Of a stretch of DNA of 64,000 bases, positions 47,216 through 57,000 are shown one piece after another; position 1 is the first letter of the stretch; each line of letters begins with the position of its first letter. Under the pieces are notes generated by a model, which was not told the origin of the DNA, did no database searches, and saw only the letters and a list, made by a program, of their open reading frames with translations. The DNA comes from Porphyridium purpureum (lineage: Eukaryota > Rhodophyta > Bangiophyceae > Porphyridiales > Porphyridiaceae), in NCBI GenBank assembly GCA_008690995.1, contig VRMN01000005.1, forward strand, positions 372,001-436,000, written 5' to 3'. The translations under genes were made by a program, and so were the position numbers.

Positions 47216-48025
47216 TTACTTCTGAGATGTAAGATGAGTGGGCACAAAAGTGCCATCGGCAAGTTTGGTGAGCGTCAGAATCTGCTGCATGCCTGTTCTT
47301 TCGCGGCGGGCCGGCAGAAAAGTTTTCATGGCGTGTTCCAGCGAAAGCCGCACCGTCGGATACGCGAGGTTTTCCCATGGAATATCAGCCCACTTGAACA
47401 TGCGTGCGTCCGATGTCTCGCTTCCGGCCCCGAGCCGACTCGTGTCAATGACTTTGGTCAAGTAGAGAATTTGCACCTGGGATGAAGAAACGATATTAAA
47501 GACGCACATCAATTCGGCGCTCGCCGCGTCCAGAACGACATTCGCTTCCTCTGATGCTTCTCGCAGCGCGCCGTCGAGTGTGCTCTCGCTCATTTCCATG
47601 AAGCCAGCAGGAAGCGTCCACTTCCCGACGGGCGGGATCGTGCGCTCAACTAGCAAGACCGCGGACTCATCCTCGCTCACCGCCACACTCCCGATCACGA
47701 CCTTTGGGTTGATGTACACGACGGTGCCGCACCCGGTGCACACAGGCCGCAGCACAGAATCATTCTGAGGCAATCGCACCTGCACCTTTGCCCCACACTG
47801 CTGGCAAAAATTGATGTTCTTCAAGTAGGGCGGCAAGTCAAGAGACGCCGCTGGATCGGCTCCGGGACCTCCACTCATGCTCGCTCGCCGCAGGGCAGGC
47901 GCCCACGCGCGCTCCGTTTTCGTGAATCCTGTGCACCCAATTGTCAGGAGCCCTGTCCAAAAAGGCAGACGACACGTGCGAATCCCAAACGGTCCAGCGA
48001 AGAGCGCGAGCCGCGTAACCGCCAT
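47216..48025 (-). CDS. Nudix hydrolase with zinc ribbon, NUDX23-like
   Basis: The protein has 269 residues. The N-terminus resembles a plastid or mitochondrial transit peptide. A zinc ribbon (FCQQCGAKVQ...PVCTGCGTVVYINPK) precedes the Nudix domain. The Nudix box is GFMEMSESTLDGALREASEEANV, which fits G-x5-E-x7-R-E-U-x-E-E-x-G-U except that the last Gly is Asn. Zinc ribbon plus Nudix with YINPKVVIG matches plant NUDX23, a plastid FAD and ADP-ribose pyrophosphatase. By analogy this gene would control flavin levels in the plastid; that is inference. ATG 48025 starts the frame. The gene is divergent from the P-type ATPase 1.3 kb away. Confidence 0.87.
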   Translation of the reverse strand: MAVTRLALFAGPFGIRTCRLPFWTGLLTIGCTGFTKTERAWAPALRRASMSGGPGADPAASLDLPPYLKNINFCQQCGAKVQVRLPQNDSVLRPVCTGCGTVVYINPKVVIGSVAVSEDESAVLLVERTIPPVGKWTLPAGFMEMSESTLDGALREASEEANVVLDAASAELMCVFNIVSSSQVQILYLTKVIDTSRLGAGSETSDARMFKWADIPWENLAYPTVRLSLEHAMKTFLPARRERTGMQQILTLTKLADGTFVPTHLTSQK

Positions 48026-48317
48026 TTCTGTCTACAGTCCTATTTATTCGTGCGTCCTCACCGCGGAGTCAGGAATAGCGCGTGTCTTCCCAGGCCGGGG
48101 CAATGCTCGACTTTGCCGCGCAAGCTTGGCAACGGAAGTGCGGCCCCGACGCGTAGCCAGGTCTCCACACAGGCGGAATGCTCACACGCGCGAGCGCTTG
48201 AACGAGCAATTTTTAATCTCTCTACATGCAGATCGGTGCGATGACGGCGGCAATCCACGTTCCTCCGTTCGTCATCGCCACATCCCTATCCCGCCCTTGC
48301 CCCGTCCATCCGTCTAT

Positions 48318-48376
48318 CCGCCGGAAGCCGAGTCACAGCCCCGCCGGAAGCCGAGTCACAGCCTCGCCGGAAGCCG
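48318..48376. repeat. 23-bp tandem repeat, two copies plus a partial
   Basis: Exact 23-base copies beginning ccgccggaag lie at 48318-48340 and 48341-48363. A third truncated copy follows to about 48376 and merges into a CCG-repeat. The array sits in the C/T-rich upstream region of the Nudix gene. Confidence 0.85.
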
Positions 48377-49218
48377 CCGCCGCCGTCTCCGCCGCTCATC
48401 GCCGCTGCCACGCAAAGCGACCCACCCACCCACCTCCGCTCTCGCCCTCCCTGCAAATCCGGCCCAATTTCATATAACCATGCCCACCCGCCCCTACTAC
48501 CACCGGTGGGCGGGCGAGTCGTTGCCTTCCCCATCATCGAATCACCCACCCCATACCCTCCCCGCTCCTTACTCTTCCTAACACAACCGGCGCGTTTTAC
48601 TAGTCCTTCCCGCCAGGCTCTCGGTACCCCCCGGCCAAAACCCACCCGTGCTCTTCTTCCTCTACCTTTATCACTCCAATCCATATTCCTCATCATTTTC
48701 TGCCTGCTTCTCCTTCTTCTCCATACACACACGGACGCCGCAGCGCCGTTGGTTGATTGGTTTCTTTGGTTTTTGGGACCATTCTTTCTTTCTGACAAAG
48801 TCCTTGCTTTTCCGAATTAATTTAATCATCCGAGCCGCGGGTTGTAGTAGACAGGAACCACAACACCGCACATGAGCGGCGCCGGTTTCAGGGGTTTAGT
48901 ATGAAACATGGCTGGTTTGGTATATGGTTTGGCTTTTGTATGTGCGGCGATTTTCTTCGAGGAATGATTGAGCCGTGGGAATAGAGAGAGAGAGAGAGAG
49001 AGAAAGAGTGATTAAAAATGAGGCGGTTTCAATAGACACACATGCGCGCTGCGGCGGAGCGTGTGTGGGTTGTGCTGCGGCATAAGCAAACCACGGCCAC
49101 CAACGCCGGTTCCCAGCCGTTAGAGGGAAAGGGCCAGCGGTCAAGCGTGCTAGTGAGGCGTCGGTTTTTTTCGTGGGAACCGCGGGGGTTTGTGGCAAAG
49201 GGATCGAATCGGTTGCGG

Positions 49219-49225
49219 TATAAAA
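49219..49225 (+). promoter_or_regulatory. TATA box candidate of the P-type ATPase gene
   Basis: TATAAAA lies about 150 bases upstream of the ATG and just before a purine-rich leader. The spacing resembles that of the TATA-like element before uL2. Confidence 0.45.
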
Positions 49226-49373
49226 CGAGTGGCGCATGCGGTGGAGGAGGGGTGGGGAGCAGGGAGGAAGCGTGTGTGCGGGCGCGTAGCAGGGTGGGAC
49301 AAGAGAGAGTCGGGTGGGGAGGGGGGAGGGGTTTGGGGCAAAGGTTTGCTGACCTGAGCCAGGGAACGTCGAG

Positions 49374-52300
49374 ATGTCGACGACACACGCGCCCGGGCTC
49401 GAGACCCGACAGGGCGTGAACGAGCTGGATGTGGCGCGGCAGTACTCGGAGACGTCCGCGCGCGTCGCGGCCGAGATTGAGAAGAAGAAGGCCGGCAAGC
49501 AGACCAAGGCCGAGGAGACCGCGGATCTCAAGAAGGAGCTGGAAATGTGGCAGCACAAGGTGTCTGTGCAGGAGCTGTGCGACAAACTCAACACTCACCC
49601 GGACAATGGCATGACGACGGAGGCGGCCAAGGCCAGGCTGGCAGAGGATGGCCCCAACGTGCTGTCGCCACCAAAGGTCACGCCGTGGTGGGTGAAGCTG
49701 CTGCTCCAGTTTACCAACATCTTCAGCATGTTGCTGACGCTTGCGGCCGTCTTGAGCTTCATCGGTTACGGCCTGGACAACTCCACCAACGATAATCTGT
49801 ACCTCGGGTGCGTACTTACAGGAGTGGTGATTGTTACTGCGCTTTTCTCGTTCTTCCAGGAGCACAAGTCGGACAAGACAATGGAGGCTTTCAAGAACTT
49901 TTTGCCGCCTCAGGCGCTTGTGCACCGCGACGGAAAGCAGTTCCAGATCGAGTCATCCCAGCTCGTCGTGGGAGATGTTGTCGATATTAAGCTTGGTGAC
50001 AAGATCCCGGCTGACATTCGTATCATCAAGAATGCGAAGCTTAAAGTGGATAACTCGTCTCTGACAGGCGAGTCCGAGCCTCAGGCGCGTTCCATTGACA
50101 TGACCGACGAGAATCCGCTGGAAACGAAGAACCTTGCGTTCTTCGGAACACTCGCCGTCGATGGCACGGCATCGGGAGTGATTGTGCAGACAGGTGATAC
50201 CACGGTCTTTGGTCGCATTGCCTCGCTTGCGTCGGCGGCCGGCGGTGAGATGACCACGCTTCAGGTCGAGATTCACCACTTTGTGATTGCTATTGCCATT
50301 TACGCCGTCGCCTTGGGCATAATCTTTTTAATCGTCAGCCTTGTCAAGGGTACTGGTGCCATTGCAAGCATTGTGTTCGCGCTATCCATCATCGTAGCCA
50401 ATGTGCCAGAAGGGTTGCTGGCTACCGTGACCGTGTCACTTACGCTCACGGCCAAGCGTATGGCCACCAAGCAGGTGCTTGTGAAGAAGTTGGCGTGCGT
50501 TGAGACACTCGGATCGACCACCACCGTTTGCTCGGACAAGACAGGCACGCTCACGCAGAACCGCATGACAGTGGTGCACATCATGTACAATGACGCCATC
50601 CAGACCACGCGAACGGCCACCACCGAGAAGACGTACGAATTTGACGATCCGCTTTTCAGAAGGGCGTTCTATGTGATGGCCAACTGCGCCAAGGCAGAAT
50701 TTGACGCACTTGATCTTGAACAGTTCCCAGACAAGCCCATCGCTGAGCGCGTTGTGAACGGCGACGCGTCGGAGGCTGGCATTCTCAAGTTCTGTGAAGG
50801 AGAGACGTCAGTGATGGCCGAGCGCGCGCGCAATCCGCAGTGTGGTGGGATCCCATTCAACTCGACGAACAAGTTCATGGTCACGATTCACAAGGACGCA
50901 TCGGACCCATCGAATCTTACGCAATGCTTCAAGGGGGCACCAGAGCGTGTGATGGAGCGCTGCTCGTTGATTGCAACCTCGCAAGGCGATGTTCCGTTCG
51001 ATGATGACTGGAAGCGCAAGGTGAACGAGCACCTGGCCACTATCATGGATAATGGTGAGCGCTGCCTTGGTCTGGCAATGACCAAGTACGCTCCGCCACC
51101 GCCCGGAACGGAAGAGGCGTTCTTTGACCAGGACAGTCCAGGTTTTCCCATGGACGGCATGACATTTGTCGGACTTGTTGCACTGCTGGACCCACCGCGA
51201 GAGTCAGTACCCGGAGCAGTGGAGCGTTGCCAGACCGCCGGTGTGCAGGTCATCATGGTCACCGGCGATCATCCAGCGACCGCAAAGGCGATTGCTAAGA
51301 GTGTGAAAATCATTTCGGACCCAACAGCTCAGGACATTGCGAAGATGAGGGGTATTCCTGTGGACAGCGTGGACCCTGCTGAGGTGAAAGCCGTGGTAGT
51401 TCCCGGATGGGAACTGAAAGACTTTGAGGAAGACGACTGGAATCGTGTCCTGGCACACCCTCAGATCGTCTTTGCCAGAACGAGCCCGCAACAAAAGCTG
51501 ATCATCGTGGAGAACTGCCAGCGTCTAGGCAAAATCGTTGCCGTGACGGGTGACGGAGTGAACGACTCTCCGGCGCTGAAAAAGGCAAACATCGGCGTAG
51601 CCATGGGCATCGCCGGTTCGGACGTCAGCAAAGAGGCTGCGGATATGATCCTGCTGGACGATAATTTCTCGTCGATCGTCTCCGGCATCGAGGAGGGGCG
51701 CCTGATTTTCGACAACCTCAAGAAATCGATTGCGTACACGCTCAGTTCGAACATTCCTGAACTCGTGCCTTTCTTGATTTTCATCATTTTGGGTGTCCCG
51801 GCCGCCCTCTCAACCATTCTGATTTTGTGCATTGATCTCGGTACGGACATGATCCCGGCTATTTCGTTTGCGTATGAAGTCGCCGAGTCTGATATTATGG
51901 AGCGGCCGCCGCGTAACGCGCATAGAGATCGACTGGTGAACCGTGTGCTTGTGTGCTTCTCCTACTTGCTGCTCGGCATCTACCAGGCCTTGGGCGGCTA
52001 CTTTGCTTTTGTCATGGCGTTTAACGATTACAATATTTCGCCAGCGTTATTGCCTGGCTTGGACTCATCGCAGAACTTCGCGGCGTCTAGTGAAAGTGAT
52101 CGTATCTGGTGGTTCACGATTGTGGAAGAGTACCAACGCAATCCGGCAACTTATGAAACCAAGTTCACGGAGGAGAATAGCGAGTTTGAGGCCTTCTTCA
52201 ACTCTGCTCAACCAGGTGTTGTGCAGCAGACGGTCGAGGTTGAGATGGATCTCCAGCCTACTCCAGATGCGAACTTTCCTCCCGTGCCGATTGTTGGCGC

Positions 52301-52913
52301 ATCCAGCAACGAACAGTTCAACAATATGATGAAGATTGTCGGTATTGTGCTGGAAAAGCCGTTCTGTCTTGAATTTGCATGTGTGCGTGATGGCGCCGTA
52401 GTCATGAACGATTATGATGTGTGCTTCAGCACAGAGACTACAGATCCCGTGTATTATACTGGTGCGAACACTGGCGTTGTGAATCCAAACGTCGATATTG
52501 GATCTGGTGACGGGCAGGGGTGTATCAACAGCTGGACATACGACCAACAAAGGGAGACAGTGCTACGATGTCAAACGGCATACTTTGTTGCTGTCATCAT
52601 TATCCGAACGATGATTGCATTCACTTGCAAGACTCGCTTGCTTCCGCTGTCTTGGCACGGCATTATCTCGAACAAGGTGCACATATTTGGCGTATTCTCC
52701 ATGTACCTCATGATTGCCGCCTTGTCTTACGTTCCTGGTTTGAACACGGCGTTTGGTGCCGCGCCTCTGAAGGCGCTGCACTGGCTCCTTGGTGTTCCGT
52801 GGGCCGTCATTGTGCTCATGGGAGGTGAGTTGAGGAAGCTGCTATTCAGAATGGGGTTGAGGAATCCAAACTTCAAGCTTGGTGTGTGGCTGCGCAACTA
52901 CAATTATTGGTAA
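49374..52913 (+). CDS. Na+/K+-ATPase-like P-type IIC ATPase alpha subunit
   Basis: The protein has 1179 residues, against about 1020 in animals. It has LTGES, the phosphorylation site CSDKTGTLTQN (Asp near residue 388), MVTGDHPATA and TGDGVNDSPALKKANIG. M4 reads VANVPEGLLATVTV, M5 KKSIAYTLSSNIPE and M6 ILCIDLGTDMIPAI. The carboxylates that bind ions in sites I and II are kept. Aligned without gaps to animal M8 and M9, the site III residues Q923, D926 and E954 read Arg, Ile and Met. The loop between M7 and M8, where animal beta subunits dock, is about 180 residues instead of about 45 and has four Cys. The C-terminus ends NYNYW instead of ETYY. It is a plasma-membrane cation pump, probably exporting Na+. 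No beta subunit gene is in the window. Confidence 0.95.
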   Translation: MSTTHAPGLETRQGVNELDVARQYSETSARVAAEIEKKKAGKQTKAEETADLKKELEMWQHKVSVQELCDKLNTHPDNGMTTEAAKARLAEDGPNVLSPPKVTPWWVKLLLQFTNIFSMLLTLAAVLSFIGYGLDNSTNDNLYLGCVLTGVVIVTALFSFFQEHKSDKTMEAFKNFLPPQALVHRDGKQFQIESSQLVVGDVVDIKLGDKIPADIRIIKNAKLKVDNSSLTGESEPQARSIDMTDENPLETKNLAFFGTLAVDGTASGVIVQTGDTTVFGRIASLASAAGGEMTTLQVEIHHFVIAIAIYAVALGIIFLIVSLVKGTGAIASIVFALSIIVANVPEGLLATVTVSLTLTAKRMATKQVLVKKLACVETLGSTTTVCSDKTGTLTQNRMTVVHIMYNDAIQTTRTATTEKTYEFDDPLFRRAFYVMANCAKAEFDALDLEQFPDKPIAERVVNGDASEAGILKFCEGETSVMAERARNPQCGGIPFNSTNKFMVTIHKDASDPSNLTQCFKGAPERVMERCSLIATSQGDVPFDDDWKRKVNEHLATIMDNGERCLGLAMTKYAPPPPGTEEAFFDQDSPGFPMDGMTFVGLVALLDPPRESVPGAVERCQTAGVQVIMVTGDHPATAKAIAKSVKIISDPTAQDIAKMRGIPVDSVDPAEVKAVVVPGWELKDFEEDDWNRVLAHPQIVFARTSPQQKLIIVENCQRLGKIVAVTGDGVNDSPALKKANIGVAMGIAGSDVSKEAADMILLDDNFSSIVSGIEEGRLIFDNLKKSIAYTLSSNIPELVPFLIFIILGVPAALSTILILCIDLGTDMIPAISFAYEVAESDIMERPPRNAHRDRLVNRVLVCFSYLLLGIYQALGGYFAFVMAFNDYNISPALLPGLDSSQNFAASSESDRIWWFTIVEEYQRNPATYETKFTEENSEFEAFFNSAQPGVVQQTVEVEMDLQPTPDANFPPVPIVGASSNEQFNNMMKIVGIVLEKPFCLEFACVRDGAVVMNDYDVCFSTETTDPVYYTGANTGVVNPNVDIGSGDGQGCINSWTYDQQRETVLRCQTAYFVAVIIIRTMIAFTCKTRLLPLSWHGIISNKVHIFGVFSMYLMIAALSYVPGLNTAFGAAPLKALHWLLGVPWAVIVLMGGELRKLLFRMGLRNPNFKLGVWLRNYNYW

Positions 52914-53338
52914 TCCGATCTCTGAAGGTGACACAAATGAAGGGAAGAGGACGAGCAGATGGAATCTTCTCAGGGTTTCTGTAAGTGAACCAAGGATCTC
53001 TCATAGTAAATATCGTCCCGCATGATGTTTCAACAGTATTCCACGAACACTCTCATACAGACGAACTATCCTCAAAGCGTAATCACGCCATGCGGTTTTC
53101 GCCACCAGCCTTCCGAGTTTCACCCCCGTGGCCGCCCCGGTTGGTTTGCTGAACAGCCCGTAGGATCTCGTCTACTCCATCGCCTGAACTGGACGAGTAG
53201 CCTGAGCGATGCGACGTCAAAATGCTTGCTGTCGGATCTTGACGTGGTGAGTCTCACAATTGATTTGAATGTGCTCTGCCTGTCAGAGTTCTGCGCCAGT
53301 CTCGACAAGCGTGGCCGTTCAGTGCAACATCGACACCG
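52914..53338. other. intergenic region between ATPase and EAF6 genes
   Basis: About 425 bases between two genes on the same strand. It holds the 3' flank of the ATPase and the promoter of EAF6. No convincing frame or RNA gene is seen. Confidence 0.5.
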
Positions 53339-53908
53339 ATGGCCGCAGGACAAACCATGTCGGGGACGGGACAAGCGGGGGCGGAGCGCGGGAAGGAATC
53401 TGCGGGCAGGGAAAGTTCCGAGCTGGCCGAGCTGCAGGCAGTGAAGAAGGGTCGCGACGAGTTGGAGCTCCGGCTGCGGCGACAGGAGCAGTACATCTAC
53501 GACTTGGAAACAAACTATCTCGAAACAACGGCTCTCACGGGGAACGTGGTACGCGGGTGGCAGGGCTTTGCAAACAAGAGCAAGCAGGGCGGAGGCGCGG
53601 CTGGCGCAGCGTCCTCCAGTCGAAAGAAGAGTGGCAATAGTGTCAAACGTGCACAGCGTATTTTCTCCCTTTCCTCTGCCACCAGCCCGATAAATGAGAC
53701 GACAGAGCCATCCGACACGGAAGTCGCGTTCGCCGCGGTGGGCGCGGGGCTGAGCGCGGCGATGGCAAGCGCGAGCGGAGCTGCAGGCGCCACAGCCGCC
53801 CCGTCGCATCATGCGGTCGACTCTGATGACGCAGCGCACGTACAACCACCTAAGAAGAAGAAAAAAGTTGCGGTTGGCCCGGCCGCCACGCCACGCAAGG
53901 CGCGGTAG
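53339..53908 (+). CDS. EAF6: EAF6-family chromatin subunit of NuA4/MYST acetyltransferase complexes
   Basis: The protein has 189 residues. The EAF6 domain occupies residues of about 28-115. It has a coiled coil ELAELQAVKKGRDELELRLRRQEQYIYDLETNYLE, then TTALTGNVVRGWQGFANK and the late block VKRAQRIFSLSSATSP, in the family order (Y-L-E-x-T, G-N-x-x-R-G-W, R-x-F-S-x-S-S-x-T-S). The remainder is Ala/Ser-rich and ends in PPKKKKKVAVGP, a nuclear localisation signal. EAF6/MEAF6 is an accessory subunit of NuA4 and of MYST-type histone acetyltransferase complexes. ATG 53339 is in a good position. Confidence 0.9.
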   Translation: MAAGQTMSGTGQAGAERGKESAGRESSELAELQAVKKGRDELELRLRRQEQYIYDLETNYLETTALTGNVVRGWQGFANKSKQGGGAAGAASSSRKKSGNSVKRAQRIFSLSSATSPINETTEPSDTEVAFAAVGAGLSAAMASASGAAGATAAPSHHAVDSDDAAHVQPPKKKKKVAVGPAATPRKAR

Positions 53909-54059
53909 GTCGTTGCATTGTTTTGGCGTGCGGCGTCGCGCTTACAACGTAGGAAGAGAGGCACAGAGATGAACATCAAAGACCTGGTGTTCACCTTTCT
54001 ATTCACATTTCTCTAAACTCTGTCCTCTTTCGTACCGCTAACTTGCAGTGCATCTGCAC

Positions 54060-57000
54060 TCAAGTACTGTCACTCGGTTGAAGGAATGAGACTGCGCTCG
54101 CCCTCAAGGGTGACCCATGAAATTCAGGCAGGCGTTCTGAAGAGCGTGTTTTCGGCGTTCGCCTTGGATCCAGCGATGCCAAGACGTCTGTAGCTGACCT
54201 GCTCTTCAAATCCTGGACGCTCGCGGTCGCCCAATCATGTGACCCGGCTCTCGATCCTAGCCATCGCTTGCTCCTGTTGGACACGGATACCGAGGTGGGC
54301 AGAGCTGCCACAGTGCTACTCGATCGCACCATGCTGATTGCGCTTACGTCAATCTTCTGGCGAAACTGGCTCCCGCCACTGGTGGTTTCCGTGAGGTCAC
54401 TCGCGCGCAAAGCAGTGCATACCTGCAGCACCTGTGAGGCATGTGCGTCGGCTCTCAAAGTGATTAGTTCGGCAAGCAGCGCACCGGGCATGAGGCGCAA
54501 CGGGTATCGCGCCAGCATTGCCCAAAGATCCGCCGGATCACATAGGAAGAGCAAGGCAGCTTGTAGAAGGACATCAAAGTTAGCTCGCGCATCAAGATGA
54601 TCAAAACCTAGCCCCACCAAATGCACCACGTCCGATACGACTTGTCGCGCGCTCGCGCAACTGATGCTGCGCTTCTTCATGGATCTCCATGCTTCAAGCA
54701 CGGCGTCGCGCACGGCAACTGCGACAGCCGTCACTACGAAACTGTGATTGACGCCTTGCAACTCAGCCGAAATGATTTCGATCTGATCCGCCAAAAATGC
54801 TGACGCACGCTGAAAATGCTCGCTAGGCCCTGGGAAGCCAGCTCCCTCGCTCCCTGCTCTGGCATCGTCCTGAATTGATCCCAGTCCACTCGCTAGCGCA
54901 GCGATTTCAGAAAGGGTCAAGTAAGGAGCAGAACTTGCGTGCGTTGGATCATCCTCAAGGGCATGTGCGTCCGAGCCCGAGTGCTGCTTCTGAAAAGGCG
55001 GCGAAGACAATCCTGTTGAAATGATTCTTTTCACGCGAGCCGCAATGGCCTGCGCGCAAAGCATGGCAGCTCGTTGTGCAGCAACCTCGTTGGGTTTCAT
55101 GTCTTCGCGCAGCTTATGCAGCACGCGAAGGCAATACTCGGGCAAGAGCAGACCCGTGGTGCTCAAGTGCAGCGCGAAAAACTCGAGCATCAAGCGGTAC
55201 GAGTCAAAAATTTGCGCCAAAGTTCTCGCAAACAGCTTGACTGGACTGCGCCCTTCCGCCCAGACTTCAGAGTTCCGCGCGGATGACGGAGAAGATGGCA
55301 GCATCCCGATGACGGCCTTGAGCATGTTTGAGCATGACGACAGGAATACGTCGGTTACGCAAATACAAAGACGCAACGCGTCCCTCGGTGCAAGGCCAAT
55401 ATCACCTGCACGGAACAACGAGTCCACGACTGCACTGAGTACGCGACGCGTCGCTTCGACGCACTCAATTTTCTCGCGGATCCCTGATGAAATCCCGGTC
55501 GGGTTTGACAAAGGCAGTGCGAAATCTAGGGAAACCCCGGCGCTACCGGCGGCTTGTTGTTCGCGTGCGGGTGCCACCGTAGATGAAGATGCAAGTAGGT
55601 CGCTGTAGTTGCTATACGAGCCAGACGCTCGTCGCGTGTGCTGCTTTTTGAGTACCCCACCGGCTGCCATCGTGGTGACCATCGACATCTTGTACACCAT
55701 TTCTGCTTCTTCGTGCAGCCACCTCGTCTCCAGTTCGGCGCACTCGGTCAGGTCTACGCTCGAGGAACGGAACATCGCGTCCACATTGTCGATTTTCAGA
55801 ATGATCTCCTCGGACCCCGCCAGAGCGGTTAGGTCGTTGCGCGTAGCTTCAAACGTGATGCGTAATTCCGCCACGCGGTTCAAGTATCGTCGAGTCAACT
55901 CGCCGTTCCAGGAAGTCGAACAACTCATTCGACTGATTTCGGAGCGAAATGTGGAAACAACACTAGAGCAGAATCCAACCAGGTGACGCTCCATCAGTGA
56001 TCGAGAAAGCAGTTCCACAATGTCCTCCGGGTTCGCGATGAACACTTGCTTGATGAATGAGAGCTCATTTTCGACGGTGAACACAATGTCACCACACACT
56101 TCGCGAAGCGCATTTGTAATTTGCGCGTCCGACGTGTTCGAGCCGATCATCGAGAGTAACGAGAATGTGCGCGGGGGTTCTTGGAGCATGGGAATACGGC
56201 TGAGATACTTTTCATACAATGCCTGCTCACCTTCAAGGATCATGGAGGCCTGCACACATTCACGCTGTCGCATCATGCGCTCCTCCTCGTCCAGCGACAG
56301 ATCGTCGTACGAGTCCAGAAACCATTCAGGCAGCGCAGATTTCAACTCATGAGCCCACGCATCAACACGAAGCAATGCCTTTTCGAGACCTCTGGATCGC
56401 TCTGAACCGCTCTCGGCGTCGCTACTGCTGTTCGAAACGGAGCCGCCACGCAGCGACACGACAAGCACCGTGCGCAGCTTTTGTACGAGCAAGGCTGCTC
56501 TGCAGAGCGTCAGGTCATGCTCTGACTCGGTTAAGATATTCAGTACGTCAAGCGCAAGCTCGAGCGCGTCCTTATCACGCGCGGTCGCCTCCACGGGCTC
56601 GATCACGCATCGCAGCGCTTCGATGGAGCTAGACGCACGCAGTTCAGCTCGTGAGAGTGAAACTTGTGTTGCTGCCGTCAAAAAAGCCAGCGATGACTTT
56701 TCCCGAGCTGCCTGCACGCACACCTTGTTGAGGTTCTCGCGTGCGACGCGTTCCAAATATTTTGCCTCCTCCAGCAACTTGAAAAGAGGGAGCTCGATGC
56801 TTTCCAAAGACTGCTGGATGGATACGTCATCTAGCATGTCCTCTTGCATGAAAGTCTCCTTGCGCGAGCCCGAGCGGGAAAAGCCTCGGAGTAAAGCGTC
56901 CATTGACTTTTCCATCGAGCGCGGTTCAGAAATGGGCGTGCGAGGATTGCTGTGGCGCGGCGTCGTAGAGCTACCCGTAGACTGCCCACGGCCAAACTGT

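Larger units (their letters stand above)
48026..49373. promoter_or_regulatory. divergent upstream region of Nudix and P-type ATPase genes
   Basis: About 1.35 kb with no convincing gene. From 48280 to 48720 the + strand is C/T-rich. From 49230 to 49345 the + strand is G/A-rich and forms the ATPase leader. An (AG)n microsatellite spans 48984-49004. A TATAAAA lies at 49219-49225, about 150 bases before the ATPase ATG. A short tandem repeat is listed separately. Confidence 0.5.
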
